From positions 1-64,000 of the forward strand of contig JBCDJJ010000004.1 of NCBI GenBank assembly GCA_038747915.1: a DNA stretch of 64,000 nt, read 5' to 3'. Made by a program: the position numbers and the translations under genes. This DNA comes from JBCDAP01 sp038747915 (lineage in GTDB: Bacteria; Planctomycetota; Phycisphaerae; Phycisphaerales; UBA1924). The notes under the pieces are model-generated. The model ran no database searches. It was not told the origin of the DNA and saw only the letters and a program-made list of their open reading frames with translations. This document shows, piece after piece, positions 10,264 to 17,135 of this stretch (positions are counted from its first letter, which is position 1; each line of letters opens with the position of its first letter).

Positions 10264-11430
10264 ATGAAGGTTATTTGCGATCGCAGCGCGCTGCTCGACG
10301 CCGTCAAACTGGTCTCGCGTGTCGTGGCGGTACGGACCCCCAAGCCGCAGCTGACCTGCGTCAAACTGACCGCAGAGCCCGATGGAAGTGCAGCGGGGGC
10401 GGGCACCCTGACGCTCGCAGCGACCGACGCCGAGGTGTCGCTCCGGCTCGCCACCGACCGCGTCGAGGTGACGACACCGGGCGAGGCGTTGATCCCCGCG
10501 GACAAGCTCGAGCAGATCGTGGTCGCTCAGGAGAACGAGCCGACGCTCACGCTCGAGGCCGATGGCGAGGCGTGCCATATCCGTGGCGGGGATGCCAAGT
10601 TCAAGGTGTTTGGGTACCCGCCGGCCGACTTCCCGCCGCTGCCCGAGTTTCCCGAAGAGGGCGCAGGCACAAGCTTCGGCGTGGATGCCGGCGTGCTCGG
10701 TGAGGCCATCGATCGCACGGTGTTCTCCACCGCACGTGAGACCTCGCGGTACGCGATCAATGGTGTGCTGCTTGTGCGCACGGGCAAGAAGATCGAGATG
10801 GTCGCAACCGACGGCCGGCGGTTGGCGCTCGCGCGGCTCGGATCGGACGGCGAGGCGAGCAGCGACCGCCTCGCGTGCATCATCCCGACGAAGGCACTCA
10901 ACGTGCTCGGCCGGTTGATCTCATCAGCGGGCACCGAGGCCGCGGTCCGCGTGGCGGTGACCGACAATCGGGCGATGTTCCACATCGACGATGGCAACGG
11001 GGCCCCGACGGTGCTCGGGTCCAACCTCGTCGAGGGCACCTTCCCGCCGTACGAGGATGTGATCCCGAAGGATCAGGACAAGAAGGCCACGTTCGATGTC
11101 GAGACACTCCGCTCGGCGGTGCGCCGGGCCGCGCTGCTGACCAACGAGGAGTCGCGCGGCGTACGGCTTGCGTTCACCACCAACGGCGGGCAGCACCTGA
11201 CCCTCTCGAGTCGCGCCCCCGAGATGGGTGAGGCCGAGGTCAAGGTCGAGATGAACGCCTACGAGGGTGAGGACATCGAGATCGGCTTCAACCCCGCGTT
11301 CATCACGGATGCTCTCAAAGTGGTGGAAGGCCACGAGGTTGTGCTCGAGATGAAGGCGCCGAACAAGCCGGGGTTGATGAAGAGCGGCAGCGACTTCCTC
11401 TATGTCGTGATGCCGGTGAATCTGCAGTAA
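10264..11430 (+). CDS. dnaN: DNA polymerase III beta subunit (sliding clamp)
   Basis: The clamp encircles DNA as a dimer and tethers the replicative polymerase. The 388-residue length is typical and three homologous domains follow one another: MKVICDRSALLDAVKLVSRV starts domain I, the second spans the FSTARETSRYAINGVLL and ATDGRRLALAR segments, and the last ends in the family-typical tail DFLYVVMPVNLQ. The ATG at 10264 is fixed by the conserved N-terminus; the frame runs further upstream without homology. The gene is not next to dnaA or recF here, so it gives no evidence of an origin. Confidence 0.97.
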   Translation: MKVICDRSALLDAVKLVSRVVAVRTPKPQLTCVKLTAEPDGSAAGAGTLTLAATDAEVSLRLATDRVEVTTPGEALIPADKLEQIVVAQENEPTLTLEADGEACHIRGGDAKFKVFGYPPADFPPLPEFPEEGAGTSFGVDAGVLGEAIDRTVFSTARETSRYAINGVLLVRTGKKIEMVATDGRRLALARLGSDGEASSDRLACIIPTKALNVLGRLISSAGTEAAVRVAVTDNRAMFHIDDGNGAPTVLGSNLVEGTFPPYEDVIPKDQDKKATFDVETLRSAVRRAALLTNEESRGVRLAFTTNGGQHLTLSSRAPEMGEAEVKVEMNAYEGEDIEIGFNPAFITDALKVVEGHEVVLEMKAPNKPGLMKSGSDFLYVVMPVNLQ

Positions 11431-11462
11431 TCGCGCGGTCGAGTTCAACCGGAGAGTGAGAG

Positions 11463-13457
11463 ATGGCACAGGCAGAGTTGATGTCCTGGTACGCACGCGT
11501 GTTCTTTGCTGGGTGTGCTGCGGGTTGCATCGCTTCAGCGGCCGGCGCTGAGGTGACGGTGACGATCGGCGCGGGCACGGTGTTTGATCCGTCTGCGGTG
11601 TCGTCGGGCGAGATCAACGGGCAACCATTCGAGCTGGGGCCGAACACACGGTTTGTCGTGCGTGACGGCGGCGTCATCGAGCGACTCAACACCTCCAGCT
11701 TCGCCTTTGACATGCAAGGGTCGACGATCGACATCGATGATGCCGGCCTGCTGGAAGGCGTGCCGTTCCAGTTGTGGTATCTGCAGCCGATTCGGGTGCG
11801 GAACCTGACGCTGAACGTACTACCCGGCGGCACGATCCATTCGCGTGTCGAGGTGCCGTTCGACGCGACGGTGAACATCGATGGCGGGTTCGTGTTCGAC
11901 GAGTTCACGGTCGGGGACAACGTGACGCTCAACGTGCGGAGCGGCACGGTCCGGAACTTCTTCGTGGCTGAGCCGGGCAGCACGGTTCTGATCGATGGTG
12001 GCACCATCTCGTTCTCCCCCACGATTCACTCGGGTGCGATGCTGACCGTCGTCAGCGGCGGCATCAACCAGAACCTCTTGGTCGCTGGTGGCACCGTGAT
12101 GGCACAGGGCGGGCGACTCGGGCGGGGGCTCGACATCGATGCGGGTGGCACGGTGACGCTCGACGGCGCCGATATCCATGAGTTCACACAGGTGCTTGAT
12201 GGTGGGCGGCTCGATTGGATCAGCGGCACCATCGGCCTCGGCCTCGAGACCTCGGCAGATGGCTCGCTCGAGGTGCACGGCGGCGAGTGGCAGCTCGACG
12301 GTTCGCCGATCGATGCCGTTCCCGCCGGTGGGCTCGAGCCCGGGTCGATCCTGACCGGAACGGTCTCCGATGGCACACCGTTCATCCTGACGACGCTCGC
12401 AGGTGATACGGTGGCACCGGGAACGGCGACGCTCGTTTCGGCATCGTTTCCCCCGATCACGCCGGGACCACAGGTCGCGGGGGATGGTGAGTGGCCCGGC
12501 CGCGGCCTTCGTGCGGGCGAATCGCTCGAACTCCCAGCCGGTGCCACCGCGACTCGCGACTTCGCGGTCGTCGAGGCGTCGCTCACCATCACGGGCGGCG
12601 AGGTGAGTGACTGGCTCGAGACGGCCTTTTCCACCGTGACGATGACCAACGGGTCGATCGGCAAAAACGCAGCGATTCACGACTCGGTGCTCGATCTCAG
12701 CGGTGGCACGATGGGCGCCGGCGCGGTCCTCACATCCGGCACGCGTGCGCACGTTCGCGGCCATGGTGCGCTCGGTCCCAACACCACGCTCACCGAGGAC
12801 ACGCAGCTGCTCGTCACCGAGTCCGGCTTCGTGTCGTACGGGCTGACCACACGCGGCCGTTCGCGTCTGCAGCTCGAAGGCGGCGAGATCGACAGCAACG
12901 CCCAGTTCCGCGACGAGTCACACGTGCTCGTGCGGTCCGGCACGCTCGGGCTCAGCACCTGGGTGCGAGACAACGCGTTGCTCTCGATCGGTGGCGGAAC
13001 GGTTGAGGGCGAGTTACGGGCACGATCGAACGGCCATCTCCGCATCGCGGGCGGAACCTTCGAGGGCGGGATATTCGCCGACAACGGGAGTGTGATCGAG
13101 TTGTTCGCGACCTCCGCATCGATCGATGGCACCCCGGTCGCACTCGTGCCCGGCAGACCGGTGATCATTGGTGATCGTGAGGGGGCGGATGTCGCGGTCA
13201 CGCTGCTCGATGGCTCGGAGCTCGAGCTTGATCTGTTCGCGGTCGATCCGGGGCGTCTCTACCGCCTGGAGTTCGGCCAGCCGGATGTGATCGACGAGTC
13301 GTCGACACTCACGATCACCGGTCCGTGCGGCGAGGTCGATGTTGAGTGGCCATACGCGGTGCTCGATGCGTTCGATCGTGCGGTTCTTTGGGCGAGCACG
13401 CCTGACGCTGCTGCGGTGCAGGCGTTCAACGAGGGGTTTCAGTTGCCGTGCCCGTAG
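11463..13457 (+). CDS. Exported repetitive beta-helix-like protein, adhesin-type
   Basis: A 664-residue protein with a signal peptide (FFAGCAAGCIASAAGAEV, cleavage near residue 30) followed by many short, irregular repeats of about 18-22 residues built on patterns such as VNIDGGFV, TVLIDGGTIS and LDLSGGTMG. This Gly/Thr/Asn periodicity suggests a right-handed beta-helix or autotransporter-passenger-like fibre. An INGQPFELGP-type motif recurs at least three times (INGQPF, IDGTPV, SDGTPF), marking larger duplicated blocks. No barrel, sortase motif or dockerin-like tail is visible; it ends in LPCP. GGAG about 8 bases upstream supports the ATG at 11463. Function is unknown; surface attachment is a guess from architecture. 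Confidence 0.7.
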   Translation: MAQAELMSWYARVFFAGCAAGCIASAAGAEVTVTIGAGTVFDPSAVSSGEINGQPFELGPNTRFVVRDGGVIERLNTSSFAFDMQGSTIDIDDAGLLEGVPFQLWYLQPIRVRNLTLNVLPGGTIHSRVEVPFDATVNIDGGFVFDEFTVGDNVTLNVRSGTVRNFFVAEPGSTVLIDGGTISFSPTIHSGAMLTVVSGGINQNLLVAGGTVMAQGGRLGRGLDIDAGGTVTLDGADIHEFTQVLDGGRLDWISGTIGLGLETSADGSLEVHGGEWQLDGSPIDAVPAGGLEPGSILTGTVSDGTPFILTTLAGDTVAPGTATLVSASFPPITPGPQVAGDGEWPGRGLRAGESLELPAGATATRDFAVVEASLTITGGEVSDWLETAFSTVTMTNGSIGKNAAIHDSVLDLSGGTMGAGAVLTSGTRAHVRGHGALGPNTTLTEDTQLLVTESGFVSYGLTTRGRSRLQLEGGEIDSNAQFRDESHVLVRSGTLGLSTWVRDNALLSIGGGTVEGELRARSNGHLRIAGGTFEGGIFADNGSVIELFATSASIDGTPVALVPGRPVIIGDREGADVAVTLLDGSELELDLFAVDPGRLYRLEFGQPDVIDESSTLTITGPCGEVDVEWPYAVLDAFDRAVLWASTPDAAAVQAFNEGFQLPCP

Positions 13458-13483
13458 CCGGTGTCGCTGCGGTCGATGATCCC

Positions 13484-14488
13484 TTAGCCGTCGCCGTTGG
13501 TCGAGTTGACCGCTGATCGGCGGCTCCGGCCCTGGAACAACGGGTTCACATGCACCGTCGGCTGATCCTTGGTGACGCGGAGCGGCCCCATCGTGATCCG
13601 CTCCCACGCGGTCTCGGCATTCGCGGGCGAGTACTCGATGGTGATGGACCGGCGACCGAGGGCACGGGCAACGGTGCTGGTTGTGCCGCTCCCACAGAAG
13701 GGGTCGAGCACGAGGTCGCCCTCATTGGAGCAGGCGCGCACGACGCGCTCGAGGTAGACCTCGGGGATCTGGTTGTCGTGCTGAGCGCGGCGTTCCTTGT
13801 TGTTGCCCTGGATGCGCCCCCACCACTTGCCGTACCACACGTCGAGTGGGACGCGCCACCCGTTCTTGCCCTCTTTCTTGTTCTGGGTGCGCGGATCCGC
13901 GTAGGTCGTCGCGCGATCAGAGGGCTCGAGGATGGCATCGGTGTTCCACCGGCGCCCCGCGTCCGCATCCTTGACGAAGTAGAGCGCATGGACCTTCGAG
14001 TTGATGAACCGCCCGAGGGTGTTCTGCCCGAAGCGGTAGTGCCAGATGCACCAGTTCATCATGGTGAGGCCGCGCTGCTTGAGATGCACGACGATCTCAG
14101 CGGCCCAGGTGTCGGGGATATTGACCCACAGGGCGCCGTGCGGCGCGAGGGCCTCGATGCAGAGGTCGAGCCACTGCTGGGTGAACGCCCCGGCGTCGCC
14201 CATCACGGTCGTGAACGACTGGTTGACATCGCAGTACACACGCTCCGCCATCCGGTCGTCCCACGCGCCGCCGGCCTCGTGCCGGTCGTAGTCGCGCGAC
14301 CAGTTAAACGGTGGGTCCGCAAAGATCAGGTCAACCGAGCCCGGCTCGACCGCTGCGGGCAGCACCTCGCGGCAGTCACCAACGAACAGCGTGGTGTCGG
14401 GACTGCTCGTGTGGTACTCGGGTGCTAGACGACTTCCACCGGCTGTCCGCGCGGCCTCGCCGCTGCCAGTTGATACCCGGCGACTCAT
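13484..14488 (-). CDS. Orphan site-specific DNA methyltransferase (N6-adenine/N4-cytosine, beta class)
   Basis: SAM-dependent DNA methyltransferase with catalytic motif IV DPPFNW (58-63) before motif I DPFCGSGTT (262-270), the beta-class order that includes CcrM and many type II enzymes. The recognition region lies between them. DPPF allows either adenine-N6 or cytosine-N4 methylation; the recognition sequence cannot be predicted. No restriction gene is adjacent, so it is probably a solitary, regulatory or protective enzyme. The start is uncertain: I use the ATG at 14488, but an in-frame GTG at 14527 is also possible and neither has a clear Shine-Dalgarno. The gene converges on the exported protein at 13457 with only 26 bases between. 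Confidence 0.9.
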   Translation of the reverse strand: MSRRVSTGSGEAARTAGGSRLAPEYHTSSPDTTLFVGDCREVLPAAVEPGSVDLIFADPPFNWSRDYDRHEAGGAWDDRMAERVYCDVNQSFTTVMGDAGAFTQQWLDLCIEALAPHGALWVNIPDTWAAEIVVHLKQRGLTMMNWCIWHYRFGQNTLGRFINSKVHALYFVKDADAGRRWNTDAILEPSDRATTYADPRTQNKKEGKNGWRVPLDVWYGKWWGRIQGNNKERRAQHDNQIPEVYLERVVRACSNEGDLVLDPFCGSGTTSTVARALGRRSITIEYSPANAETAWERITMGPLRVTKDQPTVHVNPLFQGRSRRSAVNSTNGDG

Positions 14489-14567
14489 CCGACAAGTACA
14501 TCGACTCTCTCGCGATCGGCGCGCCACATGTCGACAACCGACAGCTTGTCACCAAACGACACGGATC

Positions 14568-14599
14568 GACGAGTGTGTGGACAAGTTGTCCGACTCGTC
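14568..14599. repeat. Nested palindrome upstream of the methyltransferase
   Basis: Outer arms GACGAGT (14568-14574) and ACTCGTC (14593-14599) enclose a perfect inner palindrome, GGACAA-g-TTGTCC (14579-14591). It lies in the 129-base gap between the small Cys/His gene and the methyltransferase on the minus strand. No T-run follows it on that strand, so it is more likely an operator or structured leader than an intrinsic terminator. Confidence 0.5.
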
Positions 14600-14617
14600 A
14601 ACCCGTGGCGTGGTGGT

Positions 14618-14827
14618 TCAGCCGGCCTTCTTGATCGGCGTGAATCCGGCGCACCCGCTGATCGCGGTTACCTCAAGCTTGAGTGGCGCGAGATCGGGGT
14701 GGCCGCACGGCTCTTTGAGGTCCTCGGGGGCCTCGCCCTGTACGCGGATCTGGACGAGCTGATCGTCTTCGGCGTGCTCGCCGAAGTGCTCGCAGAGTCC
14801 ACATTGTCCATCGGTCAACTTGAGCAT
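14618..14827 (-). CDS. Small Cys/His protein, probable zinc-binding
   Basis: A 69-residue protein (MLKLTDGQCGLCEHFGEH...) with C9, C12, H14, H18, C41, H43 and C59, a spacing that could bind one Zn2+ ion. A consensus GGAGGT four bases before the ATG at 14827 makes this short frame convincing, although the open frame continues upstream to 15061. It precedes the methyltransferase on the same strand. I know of no characterised function. Confidence 0.7.
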   Translation of the reverse strand: MLKLTDGQCGLCEHFGEHAEDDQLVQIRVQGEAPEDLKEPCGHPDLAPLKLEVTAISGCAGFTPIKKAG

Positions 14828-14917
14828 GGGGACCTCCAATCGGAGCTGCGTTGAAACGGGCCGATGCCCGGTGAGGATGAACAATCGCGTCTTCGGGTAC
14901 ACCGGACCAGCGAGATC

Positions 14918-14973
14918 GGGTCTCATCATCGGTGCTGCAACCGGATCGCAGATGTGATGAGACCCGGTTGCAG
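14918..14973. repeat. Interlocking inverted repeats with pseudoknot topology
   Basis: Repeat A is GGGTCTCATCA (14918-14928) with TGATGAGACCC (14955-14965). Repeat B is CTGCAACCGG (14935-14944) with CCGGTTGCAG (14964-14973). Both are perfect, and their order A-B-A'-B' is that of an H-type pseudoknot, or of two mutually exclusive hairpins since A' and B' share two bases. The element lies between the small Cys/His gene and tRNA-Thr. Confidence 0.55.
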
Positions 14974-15038
14974 AATCGAGGGCAGGGTGGGTCCGATTCG
15001 GTGGACACAGCCGTGCGAGGCGGCGATACTGGGTCTCA

Positions 15039-15055
15039 GGCACCGATTCGGTGCC
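15039..15055. repeat. Perfect hairpin just upstream of tRNA-Thr
   Basis: GGCACCGA-t-TCGGTGCC ends six bases before the tRNA. The 8-bp stem with a one-base centre is more likely a protein-binding dyad, or a processing signal after base-pair opening, than a stable loop. No T-run follows. Confidence 0.45.
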
Positions 15056-15061
15056 GACCAC

Positions 15062-15134
15062 GCCACCTTAGCTCAGTTGGTAGAGCGAAGCTTTCGTAAA
15101 GCTTAGGTCGCCGGTTCGAGTCCGGCAGGTGGCT
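15062..15134 (+). tRNA. tRNA-Thr (anticodon CGU)
   Basis: A complete 73-base cloverleaf: acceptor stem GCCACCT/AGGTGGC, D arm GCTC...GAGC, anticodon stem AAGCT/AGCTT with loop TTCGTAA (anticodon CGT, reading ACG), and T arm GCCGG-TTCGAGT-CCGGC. The discriminator base is T and the 3' CCA is not encoded. Confidence 0.97.
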
Positions 15135-15236
15135 TTGAAGCAAGCACCCACGCCGACTCGCACCGCTCGCTGCATGGGGTCGATCGATTGCCCGCCGCCG
15201 GAGACTCATCGAACCGAGGGTTCGTGGTCCGGGGCG

Positions 15237-17051
15237 TCATTCCATCACGACGCGTACGCGTGATCCACTCCGGTCGATGTCCACACCGCTCAGGACGACG
15301 TCGTCGAACCGACCAGCTTGGACCACGACCTCGTGCTCACCAAGAAAGCCTCGGATCCGGGCGGTGCCGTCGGTGTCGGTTCGTGCGATCTCGTCCGTCC
15401 ACCACTCTTCGCGTACGAGCTGCTTCCAGACCTCGCCCGATGGCTTGAGGGACCAATCGGCGTTGTAGATCGGGGCATCGGCTCGCCAGTGGTGGCCGTC
15501 CCAGAAGCCCCACATGATGAAGCTGTCGACCGCGGGCTCAGCAAATGCCGCGATCATGAAGTCGCGCGTGAACTGTGCCTGGAACTGCTTGTCGTCGGTG
15601 AAGAGATCGAACTCGGTGATGGCGATGGGCAGACCGAACGACGCGAAGCTGTCGAGCAGCTCGACGACCTTCGGCATCGGTGCAAGCCGGTCACCCGCGA
15701 AGTGCCCCTGGAGCCCGAGCGCCTCCACCGGTGCGCCTCGCGCCTGCAGCCCATCGATGATCTCGCGGAGCCGTGCATGACGGCGGTCGGCCTCGGTTCC
15801 CACCGGAGCGGCAAGAATGCCGGTCTCGTTTAAGAACAGCCGCGCGGTCGGGTGGTACTCTCGGGCGAGGTCGAACCACTCGGCCATGATCTCGTCGCCG
15901 AAGACCTTGAGCATGTCGTTGTTCGAAATCGGCTCGTTGACCACGTCCCACTCATCGACCAGATCTTGCGTCACGGTCGTGATGTCACGAATGTGGTCCG
16001 CCACTCGTACGCGGAGTGCCTCGGGGTCGTCCTCCGCCATCTGCTCCAGACCCGCGACACGCGATTTCTCCCAGCTCGGCCACACCAGCACGTGCGCATG
16101 CACCAGCTTCTCGTGCTCGTTGAGCCACTCCAAGGCCTGCATCGTCTCGGCACGCTGACGCGGGTTCTCCCACCGGATCCACTTCAGCCCGTTCTCGATC
16201 GCCACGATGTCGAAGAGCTCGAGCACCGCCTGCCGATACCGCTCGCCATCCTCCGATTGCTCGAGAAGACGCGGCACCCCCACTGCGGAACCCCATCGAA
16301 ACGCCGGCTTCGTCATTCGCACCATCACCCCGGCATCTGCCACCGGTCGCCCGGCCTCGTCAACCACCTCGACCAGGAGGTCGCCCTTGCGGTGCGTCTC
16401 GATCCGGTGCAGCGCCGCCTCGCGCCACGGCGCGTCGGACTCGATCCCGACGTACGACACACGGGTGATCGGGAGATCCTGGAGGTCGAGCGAACGGCCG
16501 TACCCGATCAGCTCGATCCCGCCGATTTCGATCGTCTTCGCGCCCTTGGACACACCAAAGTTGAGCTCGGCGGAGCCCTCGGCGTACGAGCGGAACACCG
16601 TGAACGGGATCATGAGCTCTTGCCACTCCGACCCAACGGAGACCGGACGCATGAACGACGGATCGAACGGCCGCCCCGCGTGCTGCAGGTAGATCATGAT
16701 CTCCGCGGTGCGGCTCTCGTTGTGCACCTCGATGGCGCGCGCGAAACACCGGAAGAACATCGTATCCTCCGCGGTCACCGGCACGATCTCGCGGGTCTTG
16801 ACCTCGGTGTGCCAGTAGCTCTCGCTCCCGGCGTTCACGGTGATCCGCATCGCTCGATCGAATGTCTGGCCCGAGACGTCGACCAACCGCATCGAACTCA
16901 GCGCCTGATCAGGGCCGTAGTTGAACAGTTCGAAAGTCTCGATGGACGGACTCGAGAGATGTGACACGCCGCCCGCCGGGAGCGGCGTCTTAGCGAGGAC
17001 GGGGAGCGAGAGCGCCGTCAGCGAAAGCAGTGCAGCAAGCCAGATCTTCAT
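15237..17051 (-). CDS. Secreted GH10 endo-beta-1,4-xylanase with N-terminal carbohydrate-binding-like module
   Basis: Retaining glycoside hydrolase of family 10, expected to cut the beta-1,4-xylan backbone outside the cytoplasm. A signal peptide (LAALLSLTALSLPVLAK) leads to a beta-sandwich-like N-terminal module (about 35-190: ELFNYGP, WHTEVKTR), then the TIM barrel. The acid/base is E373 in DEWDVVNEP and the nucleophile E480 in ITEFD; HAHVLVWPSW and LGLQGHF are further barrel motifs. A short C-terminal beta segment follows. It is paralogous along its whole length to the GH10 at 25216-27066. Start: ATG at 17051, with an in-frame GTG at 17063. TGTAAAC just upstream is shared with the operator-like site at 22026. 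It is the last gene of the seven-gene run. Confidence 0.92.
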   Translation of the reverse strand: MKIWLAALLSLTALSLPVLAKTPLPAGGVSHLSSPSIETFELFNYGPDQALSSMRLVDVSGQTFDRAMRITVNAGSESYWHTEVKTREIVPVTAEDTMFFRCFARAIEVHNESRTAEIMIYLQHAGRPFDPSFMRPVSVGSEWQELMIPFTVFRSYAEGSAELNFGVSKGAKTIEIGGIELIGYGRSLDLQDLPITRVSYVGIESDAPWREAALHRIETHRKGDLLVEVVDEAGRPVADAGVMVRMTKPAFRWGSAVGVPRLLEQSEDGERYRQAVLELFDIVAIENGLKWIRWENPRQRAETMQALEWLNEHEKLVHAHVLVWPSWEKSRVAGLEQMAEDDPEALRVRVADHIRDITTVTQDLVDEWDVVNEPISNNDMLKVFGDEIMAEWFDLAREYHPTARLFLNETGILAAPVGTEADRRHARLREIIDGLQARGAPVEALGLQGHFAGDRLAPMPKVVELLDSFASFGLPIAITEFDLFTDDKQFQAQFTRDFMIAAFAEPAVDSFIMWGFWDGHHWRADAPIYNADWSLKPSGEVWKQLVREEWWTDEIARTDTDGTARIRGFLGEHEVVVQAGRFDDVVLSGVDIDRSGSRVRVVME

Positions 17052-17135
17052 GGTTGTAAACACCGAATTCTCTCTGTGTGTTGAGTGTGTCGAGCAACGG
17101 TCAACATGGATGACAATGTGTCAGAGCCCACCGAG

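Noticed and set aside
14528..14820. DnaA-box-like TTGTCCACA sequences
   Set aside because: Only one or two partial matches occur and they are part of a palindrome; too few to indicate an origin.
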